NCBI GenBank assembly: GCA_023374045.1
Contig: CM041776.1
Location: 136,713,296 to 136,777,295 of the forward strand
Reading direction: 5' to 3'
DNA: 64,000 nucleotides
From: Limonium bicolor
Lineage: Eukaryota; Streptophyta; Magnoliopsida; Caryophyllales; Plumbaginaceae
Shown: piece by piece, positions 43,401 to 53,686 of the stretch
Layout: the number at the start of each line of letters is the position of its first letter
How positions within the stretch are numbered: the stretch's first letter is position 1
Translations under genes and position numbers: made by a program
Notes under the pieces: generated by a model
Told to the model about the DNA's origin: nothing
What the model saw: the letters and a program-made list of their open reading frames with translations, nothing else
The model's database searches: none

Positions 43401-44106
43401 TAGACTTCCTAGCAGATGATCGATGATCTTGCGAATAAGATGCACTTGGTGGACCGTCCGGTGCTCATGCATATTGGAGATCCGTTCGAGACGATGGACT
43501 GAAAGAAGAGGAACCTTGACAAATTGCTAAACAGGATTTCCCTAAGGGATGTTTGGATACATAACAAGAATTTTTTAATGTTAAGAAAAAAAAGACTGCC
43601 AAATCACGTCAAGACTTTCACATTGCGCTGGGCATCTGATAATCGATCCTAACCCTAGAGTGAATGATGAAGCAACTTCATGTGAGGAAACTCCTAAGCC
43701 TGCTAGGAGTTTCCAAGAAAATGAAACCATGGTAGTTTGGTTGTGAAGAGGAGCAGGGACTCTTGGTAGGCATTGGTCGGTCACCTTTTTTCTGCTTTGT
43801 TCGTCCACTTAGGTTTGTGTCCTTGCATCTATGTGTTTTTATTGGATTTTCTTGTCTTTTTATGGGTAGCCATGTTGGTGGATGTCTTAGGGTTTGATAT
43901 CCCTTTGTTTGGACCTCTTTGTTTTAACCTCTGTAATGTTGTTTGGGTGGTGAGCTTGGGAAGCTCGAACTTGCATGGACAGTTCTTAGTGCATTCTACA
44001 ATGCACTACACGTTGGGGTATTTCGCTTTTGTTAAAATGACCCTCATGAGCTGTTCAAAGATGTTGTTCATTCCGTAATATCAATATTAAGCAATGTTCA
44101 CGAAAA
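43401..44106 (+). other. 3' non-coding part of ORF1-only LINE
   Basis: The T-rich open frame at 43773-44078 is hydrophobic and unrecognised, most likely untranslated. The tail ends TTCACGAAAAAA, consistent with a LINE 3' end. Confidence 0.55.
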
Positions 44107-44119
44107 AATTCACTATAAC

Positions 44120-45938
44120 CTGCGCTAGTCATTTCACTTCTCCTTGTACCTATAGCGCTATTACTACTTCTGCTACTATTAGGTAAGTAGCTAAGTACTA
44201 CTACCATTTAGAGCTTTAAATGGAGTATAATTTTTTTCCTGCTAGGTCGTAGCAGTAATTTACTACCACTATTTTAGTTTCTAATAATTTTATCCTACCA
44301 CATTTTGGAAATTAATTTTTTCCACCAATATTTATGTAGTAGTAACAATATTTGGTTGCCATTTTTATACAATTATCTCTAATTTTTTACCTGATTCAAA
44401 ATTTACAAATCAAAATTGAAAAATTAAGTATTCTCGAACATCTTCCCAAACACAAATACCAAATATCTAATTGATATTTCAAAGAAAGTATTATACAAAA
44501 TCTTAATCACGGAACACTAGCTATAATGATGGAAATGATGTCCTCATAACAATGTGTAGATATGTTGCTCCCGAGCACATGGTTAATTGGTCTGACCTTT
44601 TTTATTTAGTCAACTTAAGAAGAAGTTTTATATGTTCACTTCAACTTTGATGGTTGATGAAGCCAGGTTCATAGGTTAGAGGATGGGGTAAACACGGGAG
44701 TTTAAATCATGGTCGAAAACATCGTATGCAAATGGGGTATATTGTGCTTAGCTGCATCTTGCACATCTTGTACCCCTAATGGTATAGCAAATCAATTTGT
44801 TATAAAGATACATCCCTCATGGCTGCTTATGAAGAATGATGACCAACTGGATCAAAATCAGTCAACAATTTCATATAACAAATCTTCACTGCATGAATGT
44901 CATAGCTTTATTGGATTCAAATTGGCACTAATGAGTCTTGTCATGTACTCTATTGCATACTATTGGTGTACTTCAACAAGCTTAATGAAGAACATACTGT
45001 AATCACAATCATGAACCTGAAATTCCGTATGAAACCAAGGCAACACTATTTTGACACCTATAATTGTATTTTATGGTGGTCTTTCCCCTAATATCTCAAG
45101 ACATAAATTAGCAACATAAAAATTTGTATGAAGAAAATCAGTAGAGTCATACAAACCAGCATCCCTAGTATAATCAATCAACACAAGATGTAGATTTTCC
45201 ACATCAACATTTCGAGAGTTCAACATTTTATGATCATATGTAATATTACCCATGCTCTAAAAAAATACTTATCTTTCAAATCTACTAGCCATCCTCATAA
45301 GAATAAGGAGTCTTGGAAAAAAATCGGAATGAGGTAGGAAGGAAGCTTAAGAATGTAGAAATTTGAATTATGAAAAATGCGTATCAGAATTGTTTATATT
45401 GGTAAACTACTAGGGTCAGAAACCGCCTTGAGGTAGGGTAGCTTTTGCCAAGGTAGGTCTGCCCTCTAAGTGATTGTGTATGAATGTAATGCTTACCCAA
45501 TGCATGTTCACACCAACTTTGCTTAACGTGCACAGAATCGCATCACATAAGTGTGGTTTTTCACTTGTATTTAAGTTGACTTAATTTATGTCAACTTTAA
45601 AATATAATGAATAGAATTGCCTTAAAATTGTCTTTTATTGAGGTAATTTTAGTACACATTTTTTAAATTATCTTATGAAAACAACCTTTTAATAATAGAA
45701 TCACATTTTTATGTAATCCAAACTTAGGTAAATGACTATCTAGTTACTCCCACGTCAATTTTTCTTTTATTGTTGCTCCTCTTACATCTTTTTTAACTAA
45801 CTTCTTTCACTTCTCTTTTTTTCAAAGAATATATATAAACTATCATAATCTTGGTTTTGCTAAGTTGGTTTTTGTTTGCATTATCTAATTTTATGGAGGA
45901 TTTATGTCATTGTAGGTTGTATTGGTGATTAAGAGAAG
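44120..45938. other. AT-rich unassigned DNA
   Basis: Continues the host sequence cut by the LINE. Two weak open frames exist: 44709-45002 plus, and 45071-45253 minus with HLVLIDYTRDAGLYDS. The minus frame looks protein-like but I recognise no family and it has no supporting exons. The remainder shows no gene, repeat or element border that I can support. Confidence 0.35.
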
Positions 45939-47587
45939 TTGGAAGGGGCAAGGTGGTCATTTGTCAAATCTGATTTTTTGGTAAGGGAATTAGGAAAATG
46001 GGTCTTCTTTTCACGCTATTTTCCACATTCAACTTCTCATTCCCAATTTGCACTCTCTCTCGTTCTCTTTTCCCCGGTTGCTATTTTCTTCGGTGTTGCT
46101 CTGATCTTCTGTGTTTTTGTGTGTGGTTTCCGAGGCTTCTGTTGTTGTGATTGTCTATTGTGTTCAAGTTTGAGATTGTGGTTCAATTTTGTGTTCGTTT
46201 TATCCTCAGTTTGTTTCTCCCCGTTTCTAATTTTGGTTCTGATCTCTGGGTTGCTTCGGTTAATTGTTTTGGCGTTGGATCTTGGTGTGGTCTGTAGTGT
46301 GTTGTTGGGTTTCAGCGGCGGATTTTCTGGTCTACAATTTGAGGTAGGTGGTGAATGATATCGATTAGTGGATTCGGCCATGGGGGATTTCAGCGATTTG
46401 AGTTCTTGACCATTGATGTTTTTGTGAACTGATTCTTCCAAGTTTTGTCATGAATTCCTTCTGCAAAACCCCTCATGGAATCAGTGCTTTTCGTATGTTT
46501 TGATTGTGTAGATATTTGTGGTTTTGAATGTGAAGTTTTGCACTTTGTCGTGATAGTTTTTGCCACGTCCGAACGTCCGCCCGGACTTACATGTCTGGAC
46601 GTCCATCCAGACTTGCATGTCTCGACAAGCTCTCGAATGCTCTTTGTTTTCTACAGTTTTGACCATGTTCGTACTTTCGTCCGGCCTTATAGGTCTGGAT
46701 GGATCTAGGTTTCAAGTCTCGGCTCATGTCTGGACTTGCAAGCCGGACACAAGTCCAGACATGTCCAGATGTTTTTGTGTTTTAAGTCTCGACATGCATC
46801 CGAATACCTCTCTGATTTGAAGTAGTGACTTGCGTCTGGACTTCCTAGCCCGAACCAATTCCGGATACCACCACTTATCTTATCGTTAGACTTTTGTCCA
46901 AACTTCCAAGCCTAGACACAAGTCCAGACGTCTTTGTTTTGAAGTCTTGGCATGTGTTCGAACACCCGTCTGACTTTGACTAAAATGTGCTTCCAATCTC
47001 TATTTTTACTTCTGTTGCAGGGTTATGATACCCTAAGCCTAATTAAGAGATTTACTCACATTACTTCGCATGCTTATGCACCTCTGTTATGAAAGATTAG
47101 ATTCTGTTTTGGGACGTAGTTTCTTTTCTTTCTGAGCTGTGGATAGCTGGGTCGAGCTATATCGTAGCATGCTGCATAGACGTCATTTTGTTATGTGCGT
47201 GTGAATTTCCCTGTTTCTGTTATGGGACCGACGGGTCCATTGGTCTTCGGACCATTTCTACGTTGTCGAGGATCTTCTGATCCATGGGTCTTTGACCCTT
47301 TTTGTGTGTGCTTAGAACTATTGTCACACTCAGTTTTGTGAACTCTAATATGAACTGATGAGTGAGTTTTTGCTTTTGCTTCTATTTAGTTTTGAGCTTT
47401 GATAACTTTGAAATAAGACTCTATTTTACAAAGTTTATAGTTTCGATGTGTTTTAGTATTTATAATGTTATGTTATTGTTTACAACGTTTTGAGCATACT
47501 TTGTTGACGAAGTTTACTGCTTACTAAGTTGTGGTTGCTCACCCCCGTGGCCACTCTAGTGTGAGGCCCTTTGAGTGGGAATGGACC
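45939..47587. repeat. LTR-like region with GTCTGGAC/GTCCAGAC boxes
   Basis: The long T-rich open frame at its start is low complexity and is not called. At 46567-46965 boxes such as GTCTGGACGTCCATCCAGAC recur in facing pairs. Downstream, GTTGCTCACCCCCGTGGCC near 47533 resembles the conserved sequence near the end of many plant gypsy LTRs. I infer a truncated or solo gypsy LTR whose right end was replaced by the TRIM-like chain. Borders were not found. Confidence 0.4.
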
Positions 47588-48220
47588 CCTTTGAAACACA
47601 ATCGTGAGCGGCGCAAAATGGACAATATCACAACAATGGGATACTGGGTTGTTACAGTGGTATCAGAGCTAGACCCAGACAGGTATGCTAGTGGGCCCGT
47701 AAGGGCGCTGGGCTCCCAATGGGGGTGGAGCGAAGAACGAACCATTCCTTATATGGGTGCGGATATCTTTTCTTGTTGTGACGCATTTTGGGGCCAGGAA
47801 ACACTGGGAACAAAACTTTGAGTTGTGGCAAAGCAGACAATATCACAACAGTGGGTACTTGGGGATGTTACAGATGGTATCATAGGTAGACCCAAGTCAG
47901 TGTTAGTGGCCCCTGAGGGCACTGGGATCCCAAGGGGGGTGTAGTGTAACACCCGGTGAGGGTTACGTCCCACATCAATTGGAGTGAAGAACGAACCATT
48001 CTTTGTATGTGTGGGGATATCTCTCCTTGTTGTGATGTGTTTTGGTGCTAGGAAACCTTGGGAACAAAACCGTGCGACCTGTGCGCCAAAGAAATCAATA
48101 TCAGTATAGTGGGATACTGAGCTATTACAGATGGTATCAGAGCTAGAGCCAGGTTGGTGTGCTAGTGGGCCCACGAGGGCACTAGGCTTCCAATCAATAT
48201 GGGAGGTAAACCTCGTTGGG
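47588..48220 (+). mobile_element. Chain of three TRIM-like modules (LTR-PBS-PPT repeated)
   Basis: Three PBS sites (TGGTATCAGAGC at 47658 and 48132, a mutated one at 47875) each follow an LTR end in TTACA or GTTACA. PPTs AATGGGGGTGGAG (47717) and AAGGGGGGTGTAG (47932) lie about 60 bp after the first two. The one complete LTR is 47945-48129 (185 bp, TGTAACACCC to CTATTACA). The LTR before it (47730-47872) lacks its first ~41 bp and the first is truncated. Interiors are only ~70 bp, so these are tiny non-coding elements joined by recombination. Family C begins at 48221. Confidence 0.8.
47945..48129 (+). repeat. Complete TRIM-like LTR
   Basis: Begins TGTAACACCCGGTGAGGG and ends GAGCTATTACA, followed by TGGTATCAGAGC (initiator Met tRNA site) two bases later. 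Confidence 0.82.
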
Positions 48221-49350
48221 TGTTGAAACTAGCTAGCGCTCTAGATGCGTCCACGACAGGTCGTGGACGTATCTATGACTCAATAAAATTTGATTGTTCA
48301 AGGGAAGACACGAGATAAACTTAAACTGAAAACTCCATTTCTATTGAGAATTTACGCACATGAAATTCACTCAACCTCCTTCGCCCCACACACTGACTCC
48401 GGGACAGTTTTGACTTTACCTCTAAAGTTGTCAACCCTTACCTGACTATCGGCCTACGGTTCACCGACCGTTCCCCGACCTGTCGGTCTATCTAATACCC
48501 AACGTATTGACACTCTAACCCAGTCCTCTCTAGCTTACCAACTTTCTAGCACTTACACACACTCTAGTCTGACTCACACTTGCTCAGTTTGTGTCTCTTC
48601 TTTTTCTCTCTCGCAAGCTTGTCTTACAAAGGACATTAATGCACGTATATATACAAGTTAGTTAAGATGTAAACTAACAGCCTATGAGTGTAGACTCTAA
48701 TAGTAGAGTACTTCTTCTTCTAGGAATATAATAGCCGCACCCTACTCCAGATTTTCTTCCAACTTGATCTGGAGCCAACAGCACACGTGTTGCCTTGTGA
48801 ATGGGCAAGTTGGTGGCGTGTCTCCCAAGTGGTCGGTCACCACTAGCATCCTCAACTTGTATGACCTTGTCTGGTCCATTAATGCTTATAAATGCTTTCT
48901 TCTAAATTTATTATGGCTATATTATGTTCATTAATAGCCTTTGCTTATCTTGTTATCTTGCACATTAATGAGCTTTCTTTCGTCGTGAGCTAGTTGCTGG
49001 AATGAGTGTGAGTGTGACATATCTGAGTGAGTTTGTCGACGTTGCTAACACATTTTTGTCCTTGTACGATGTCTGATGTAAGAGATACATGATAGTGTGG
49101 TTCTCACTGCTTGTGTGTACTAGAAGTTCTCCGGAGCTCTCACAGACAGGTGCCCGACTGTTAGGGCACATGTCGTGTGCTGAGTGTGCTTTCAACATTG
49201 CGTGCTAAGCCACTCACGACTTAAGTGCGCTTGCAACCTTGTGTGCTAAGCCACTTATATACCTGTTTATCTGAATTATAAGCTTGACAAACATGTTAAA
49301 TAAACACCACAGGTTTGCTATCATCAAAACCAAAGGATCTTGACTTAACA
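48221..49350 (-). repeat. Family C 3' LTR
   Basis: 1130 bp from TGTTGAAACTAGC to CTTGACTTAACA. It contains GTCCACGACAGGTCGTGGAC at 48249-48268, a 20-bp interrupted palindrome, and related GACCTGTCGG sequence near 48475. The right part matches 19153-19217 plus 28563-29295. Confidence 0.87.
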
Positions 49351-49352
49351 AT

Positions 49353-49453
49353 TCCCCCTTTTTGATGATGGCAACAAATACAAAATGATATGTGCTTTGA
49401 CAACTTAAAGTTCAAAATTGTGAGAGATATTCCCCCTAAGAAGAATTCCCCCT
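49353..49453 (-). other. Multiple polypurine tracts of family C
   Basis: On the minus strand AAAAAGGGGGAAT touches the 3' LTR, and two more GGGGGAAT tracts occur at about 49429-49453. Repeated PPTs match the Sirevirus pattern seen in S1. Confidence 0.78.
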
Positions 49454-50952
49454 GAGTTTGTTAAGGGGTGAGAGTAAGAAATTTACATAGTACAATAAGT
49501 GACAGCTTTTATGTTATACAAGATACATGGAAGATAAACATAGTTTCACAAGTACATATCTTTTCTTTCTTCCCCCCTTTGCCATACAGCAAAAAATGGG
49601 GAGCAACAACGCGATGTCAGGTATTGAAAAGGCCATGACATTCCATTGATTACAAACTACAAAGAGATAGAGATAGTCTCGATGGAGTGACGGTTTGGTA
49701 GTGTACATCATCTCCTTGATTCACGTGTTGAGTCCATCAGAATCGAAAAATGGGAGAGTTGAGACATACATACAGGCGAGTCTCAGCTATTGAAAGGATG
49801 AAATGAATCCATTGATCTCATTGAAATTGAGCTTGATAGATGAGAATTGTAGAGAATGATGGAGTTAGATATAGTATAGTGCAGTAGTCATCGATGGCTA
49901 AGTAGTGCTAGTGATAAGGCCAGTAGTGAGGAGAATGTCATACATTGGCATAGGATTTGATTTCACTTGGTTTCAAAGGATTGGTAGATCTTCGATTTGA
50001 GTTGCAACGTGTCAATTAGTGAAGAAGTTTGTCTGAATTGGCCAATCAGAGAGTGAGAGGTGAACTCCATAAGGTGCAGGTAGAGTGTGACTGAGCAGTG
50101 ATGAGTGGTAAGCTGTGTGATCTTGGCTGTGTTAGTGTATGAGGTTGTTGAGATGTGTGAGGATGAGTCTGACATGAGATTGATGTTTGGATGAAGTCTA
50201 TTTAACCTATAGAAGGCTTTTGATTTAGATTTACAGGTGAAAAGCATTTGGGGCGTGCGGTTGTGAGGATCAGGATGGGATGTGGAGGTGAATGTGTGTC
50301 CTTGAAGTAGTGTAGGCTTTAGATATGCTCAGCGACTGATCGGTGAAGGGTAATAATGAAGTGCTTGGTTTGGCAGTCTATAGTAGCCTTTTAGTGTCAA
50401 GGTGTGAGAATGGATTAGTGGATGTTTGGAGTGAGTATCTCTGATCTTTTGTAATTTTAATGAAGGAAGAAGAAGCCAATGCAATAAAGGATATCGAAAC
50501 CAAGTTAATCATTCAAATTAGACAAGGAAACAGTTACATTTTCATTAATGTCAAAAGATTGACCAAGAAACAGATAGTCAATGGCAAAAGAGTACAACTT
50601 TGGAACAAAATAAAATCTAGCTTAAAACTAATTCTCTCACGGTCTTCATCATGTCTCTAGGAGACAAAGAACGCTCAGGCTATATGGGAGTCTATAAAAT
50701 CTATTACTCCTTGAACCATGTGATGAGCACTTGGTTCAGTGGAGATAGCCTACACAGCGGTAAGAGTGACTCTTACTCGCTGAAGCACGTCCCGAGTTAA
50801 AGTATCCAAACTGGTCCCCGACCTGTCGTGGACCGGTGAGAGACTTCTCTTTCTCTTGAGTCCTGAAGCTCTTGCTATTGGTCGAGGTTCTGATCGTGCT
50901 TCCTCACTCTTTGTGGGCTTCTGGATGGCAACGAGCTTATCTCCCTTAGTCT
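49454..50952 (-). other. Non-coding 3' region of family C
   Basis: No supported gene. The plus-strand frame at 50460-50660 and small minus frames show no family likeness. Boxes such as CCGACCTGTCGTGGACCGG near 50815 echo the LTR palindrome. Confidence 0.45.
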
Positions 50953-51678
50953 TTATCCCCATCTTCGATAGCATCTCGGAGCAGATGTAGTCTTGAGAGG
51001 TGCGCGCGCACTCGTGGAACCTGTCGGTGTCCACTCACTCTCCAGAAATGACACGGTGACCATTCCCCCGTGCACCAGACCTTGGTTCACTTGACGACTC
51101 TCATCTAGGGTGAGGAGAATCATGGCTGGTAGATCGATTTCTCCTTGGTCTTGAGTGCGAACAGCAGCCTCACATCCCGGGCATTGAGTATGTGAGTGCG
51201 TGGTTCCTTGGGGTGATATTGGGGTGACTAAGCTGAAGAGGACTCTGTCTACGATGGACATGTCCACGGTATTGAAGTTTTTCATCGTGCCCCTTTGTTG
51301 AGCAGGTTGACCATCTTCCCTCCTTGGTGTCCTAGGTCATTCCAAGTCGTTTCCTTAGAATGACCAGACCTTCTGGCTCTAGGTTTGAAAGTCTTACAAA
51401 TCCAAGACTTGAGATAGTAATTTGAGCCTTTAGGACCGTTGAGAGGAGGTAGTCGTCTTCTACATCACTCTGGAGTGGTCCAAGATGTCTCATTGCTCCT
51501 TGAGCAGCTCGGTGTAGACAGGGATAGGCTCCTGGAAGAAGTCTACCCATCCTTGGAGCTCCAACAGCTCGATGATCTCTCTTAGACCCATCTTCTTCAT
51601 CCACTCCATATCCATCGTCTTTGGTAAGACGGGACAGGATCGGTCGTTGACATTCTCAACTTTGATCAAGGGAGGCAT
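50953..51678 (-). pseudogene. Family C env-like ORF relic
   Basis: Near 51490-51678 the minus strand reads LREIIELLELQGWVDFF and PVYTELLKEQ, the start of the putative plant transposon protein domain found in Sirevirus env-like ORFs. Nearer 50953-51285, DLPAMILLTLDESRQ and GLVHGGMVTV continue it in shifted frames. It lies downstream of RNase H, as in S1. Confidence 0.6.
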
Positions 51679-53179
51679 TAGCTCCTTGAGCTTCTTTAGT
51701 CACTTCAGGGACTGTGGGGGTTGGGACTTGGCATCTGATTTTTCAGCATGAACAAGCTCCTCGGCCTCTTGAATACTAGGAGAAGCGCCCATCTTTGTTT
51801 GCCCTTCACCTTCTTCAAATGCGTACGCTCCTCGAGCATGTGGATGACAGGAGATAGCGATTATGTGTCGGTATCCCTATCCTTGTGTTGTCGTTGTGGT
51901 GTGTCGGGGACCTGTCGATGACTGGTTCCCTAAAGGCGGCAATAAGGTTTGCCTCTTCTTCCAAGTCAGGTGCCGTTGCACCTTCCTCCTGGCCTTTTCT
52001 TCTTAGGAGGTGTCTTTTTGTGATGGCTCGTCACTTTGAACCTCCTCTTCCTCCAGTGATTGAACTACTTCCTTGACAACAGCTGAAAGAGAGGCTTCCT
52101 CTTCCTCAGTGAAGTGTAACTGACGTGTTGTTCTTTCCGGTGTCGAGTGGGATTATTGTGGAGCTGTTTATTTTAGCGCGCCTAGATGCGTGAGTTACAA
52201 GACTGTTGTGGTGGTTGAATGAATTTGGATTTCGGTTGTTTGGTTTTGGATTTTTTTGTGGTGATTTTGGAGGTTTAGGTGAAGGGGTAGGAGAAGACAT
52301 TTCTTGTTTTCCGTGGGAGTAAGATCAGGAATGATAGTGGGTTTGAAGGTGCCGGATTTGATGAGGTAGTAGGTGTTGGGAACATGTTGCTTTATATACT
52401 CTACCTCTCTTGCCCAAAATTATCCTTCTTGCACAACTTTAACTGTGAGTTGATCTTCCTCCTCTTTTGTCAGGTGAGTTGGAGATTTTGTCGGTTGTAT
52501 GTCGGCCACTTGTTGTGCGGAAACTTCCTTGAGGATGGCTTTGGTTTTGATCGTAGAGAAGTCTTGGTGCCATTTTCAGTGTAGAGGATTTTAAATTGTA
52601 TGTCGGCCACTTGTTGTGCGGAAACTTCCTTGAGGATGGCTTTGGTTTTGATCGTAGAGAAGTCTTGGGTGCCATTTTCAGTGTAGAGGATTTTGTACTA
52701 GAATTTAAAACTTTTAGCTCGGGTGTTCTTTAACGGCTGTGAGGCAAGAGATTTTTGCACTTAAGCTCACAAGAGTGTTGTAAGAGAGAAGAGAATTGTT
52801 TGAGTGCTCTGAGAGTTTAGAGAGAATGAGGGCAATAGTGTAACAAGTGCAAAACTCTTCATCGCCCTTTTATAGTACTCGAGTAACGGTCGGCGACCGC
52901 TCCTCGTCCTCTCGCTGACATATCGTAACAGAACTTTTCACAACGGGCAACGGTCATGACCTTTGTCAGCGATCCATTGAGAATTTCCAGTTTCTATCCG
53001 TTGCACACTCTCTATTCTAGTCTTACTCTAGTGGAAAATATGACATATCTATTTCAAGTAGTTGATTGACATAATTTCTATGCAGTACTGATCGTTGACT
53101 ACTGAACGACTAATTTGAGGTGTTGCTCACGTTTCGGTGACCGATCGTGGGAATTAGAAGACAGTTTAATTGTGATCAA
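51679..53179 (-). other. Family C region between RNase H and env-like relic
   Basis: No recognisable protein. It contains a 101-bp tandem duplication (52496-52697) and GACCG-rich boxes near 52886 and 53138. It may hold the N-terminal part of the env-like ORF in unrecognisable form. Confidence 0.4.
52496..52697. repeat. Tandem duplication of 101 bp
   Basis: TGTATGTCGGCCACTTG begins both units (52496 and 52597). The second copy carries one extra G (TTGGGTGCC against TTGGTGCC) and is otherwise nearly identical, so the duplication is much younger than the element. Confidence 0.92.
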
Positions 53180-53686
53180 TGAATATCATACAAAGATCCT
53201 GAATAATCTTGTTGAATCTTTCTCGACTTAATGGCTTAGTAAAAATGTCTGCTAGTTGGTTTTCAGTAGCAATATAATTTAACACAACTAGTTTCTTTCA
53301 CACAACATTCTCTAAGAAAGTGATGCCTAATGTCAATATGCTTGGTTCGAGAATGATGCACTGGATTTTTGGAAATGGATATGGCACTTGTGTTATCACA
53401 CATGATAGGTAATGTACCTGTTTTGACACCGTAGTCGTCATCTATTGTTTGAGCCATAGAAGTTGAGCACAACAGCTTGCTGCAGCTATGTATTCTAATT
53501 CAGCAGTTGAGATGGCCACGCTTTGTTTTGTTTCTTTGATCCCCATGTGATCAAACATGATCCAACAAAGAATGTTGTCCCCGACATGCTTTTTCTATCA
53601 GTGATAGATCCTCCATAATCTGCATCTGAAAATCCTACAATGTTACAATTAGTGGATAGAATAAACCAAGATTCATGGACCCTTTT
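53180..53686 (-). pseudogene. Family C RNase H
   Basis: Minus-strand frames read SDADYGGSITDRKS, ISTAELEYIAAASCC, IMCDNTSAISISKNP and LADIFTKPLSRERF, in the order of copia RNase H. A TAG after LLWLKQ and a frame change break it. The upstream end is cut by the LARD LTR at 53687, within the domain. Confidence 0.92.

Larger units (their letters stand above)
42160..44106 (+). mobile_element. ORF1-only L1-like LINE insertion
   Basis: A 1.95 kb insertion between 13-bp duplications, ending in an A run (44103-44106 plus shared As). It contains a 5' leader of about 210 bp, a decayed ORF1 (42374-43400) and a 3' part resembling an untranslated tail. No ORF2 endonuclease or RT is present. Because the duplications are intact, it either moved as an ORF1-only unit or lost ORF2 later by an internal deletion. 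Confidence 0.8.
48221..53686 (-). mobile_element. Family C: Sirevirus-like copia element, 3' half
   Basis: Minus-strand order: RNase H (53686-53180), a 3.8 kb 3' region with env-like relics, PPTs, then the 3' LTR. It is cut at 53686 by the second LARD copy, so Gag, integrase and most of RT are out of view. The left flank of the LTR is the TRIM-like chain. Confidence 0.85.

Noticed and set aside
45071..45253. 60-codon minus-strand frame as a host gene exon
   Set aside because: Reads protein-like (HLVLIDYTRDAGLYDS) but no splice partners or family could be recognised, so it is mentioned only inside the unassigned segment.
45939..46358. 139-codon plus-strand open frame
   Set aside because: Phe/Leu/Val/Cys-rich translation of T-rich LTR-like DNA, no recognised domain, no conserved start context; treated as non-coding.
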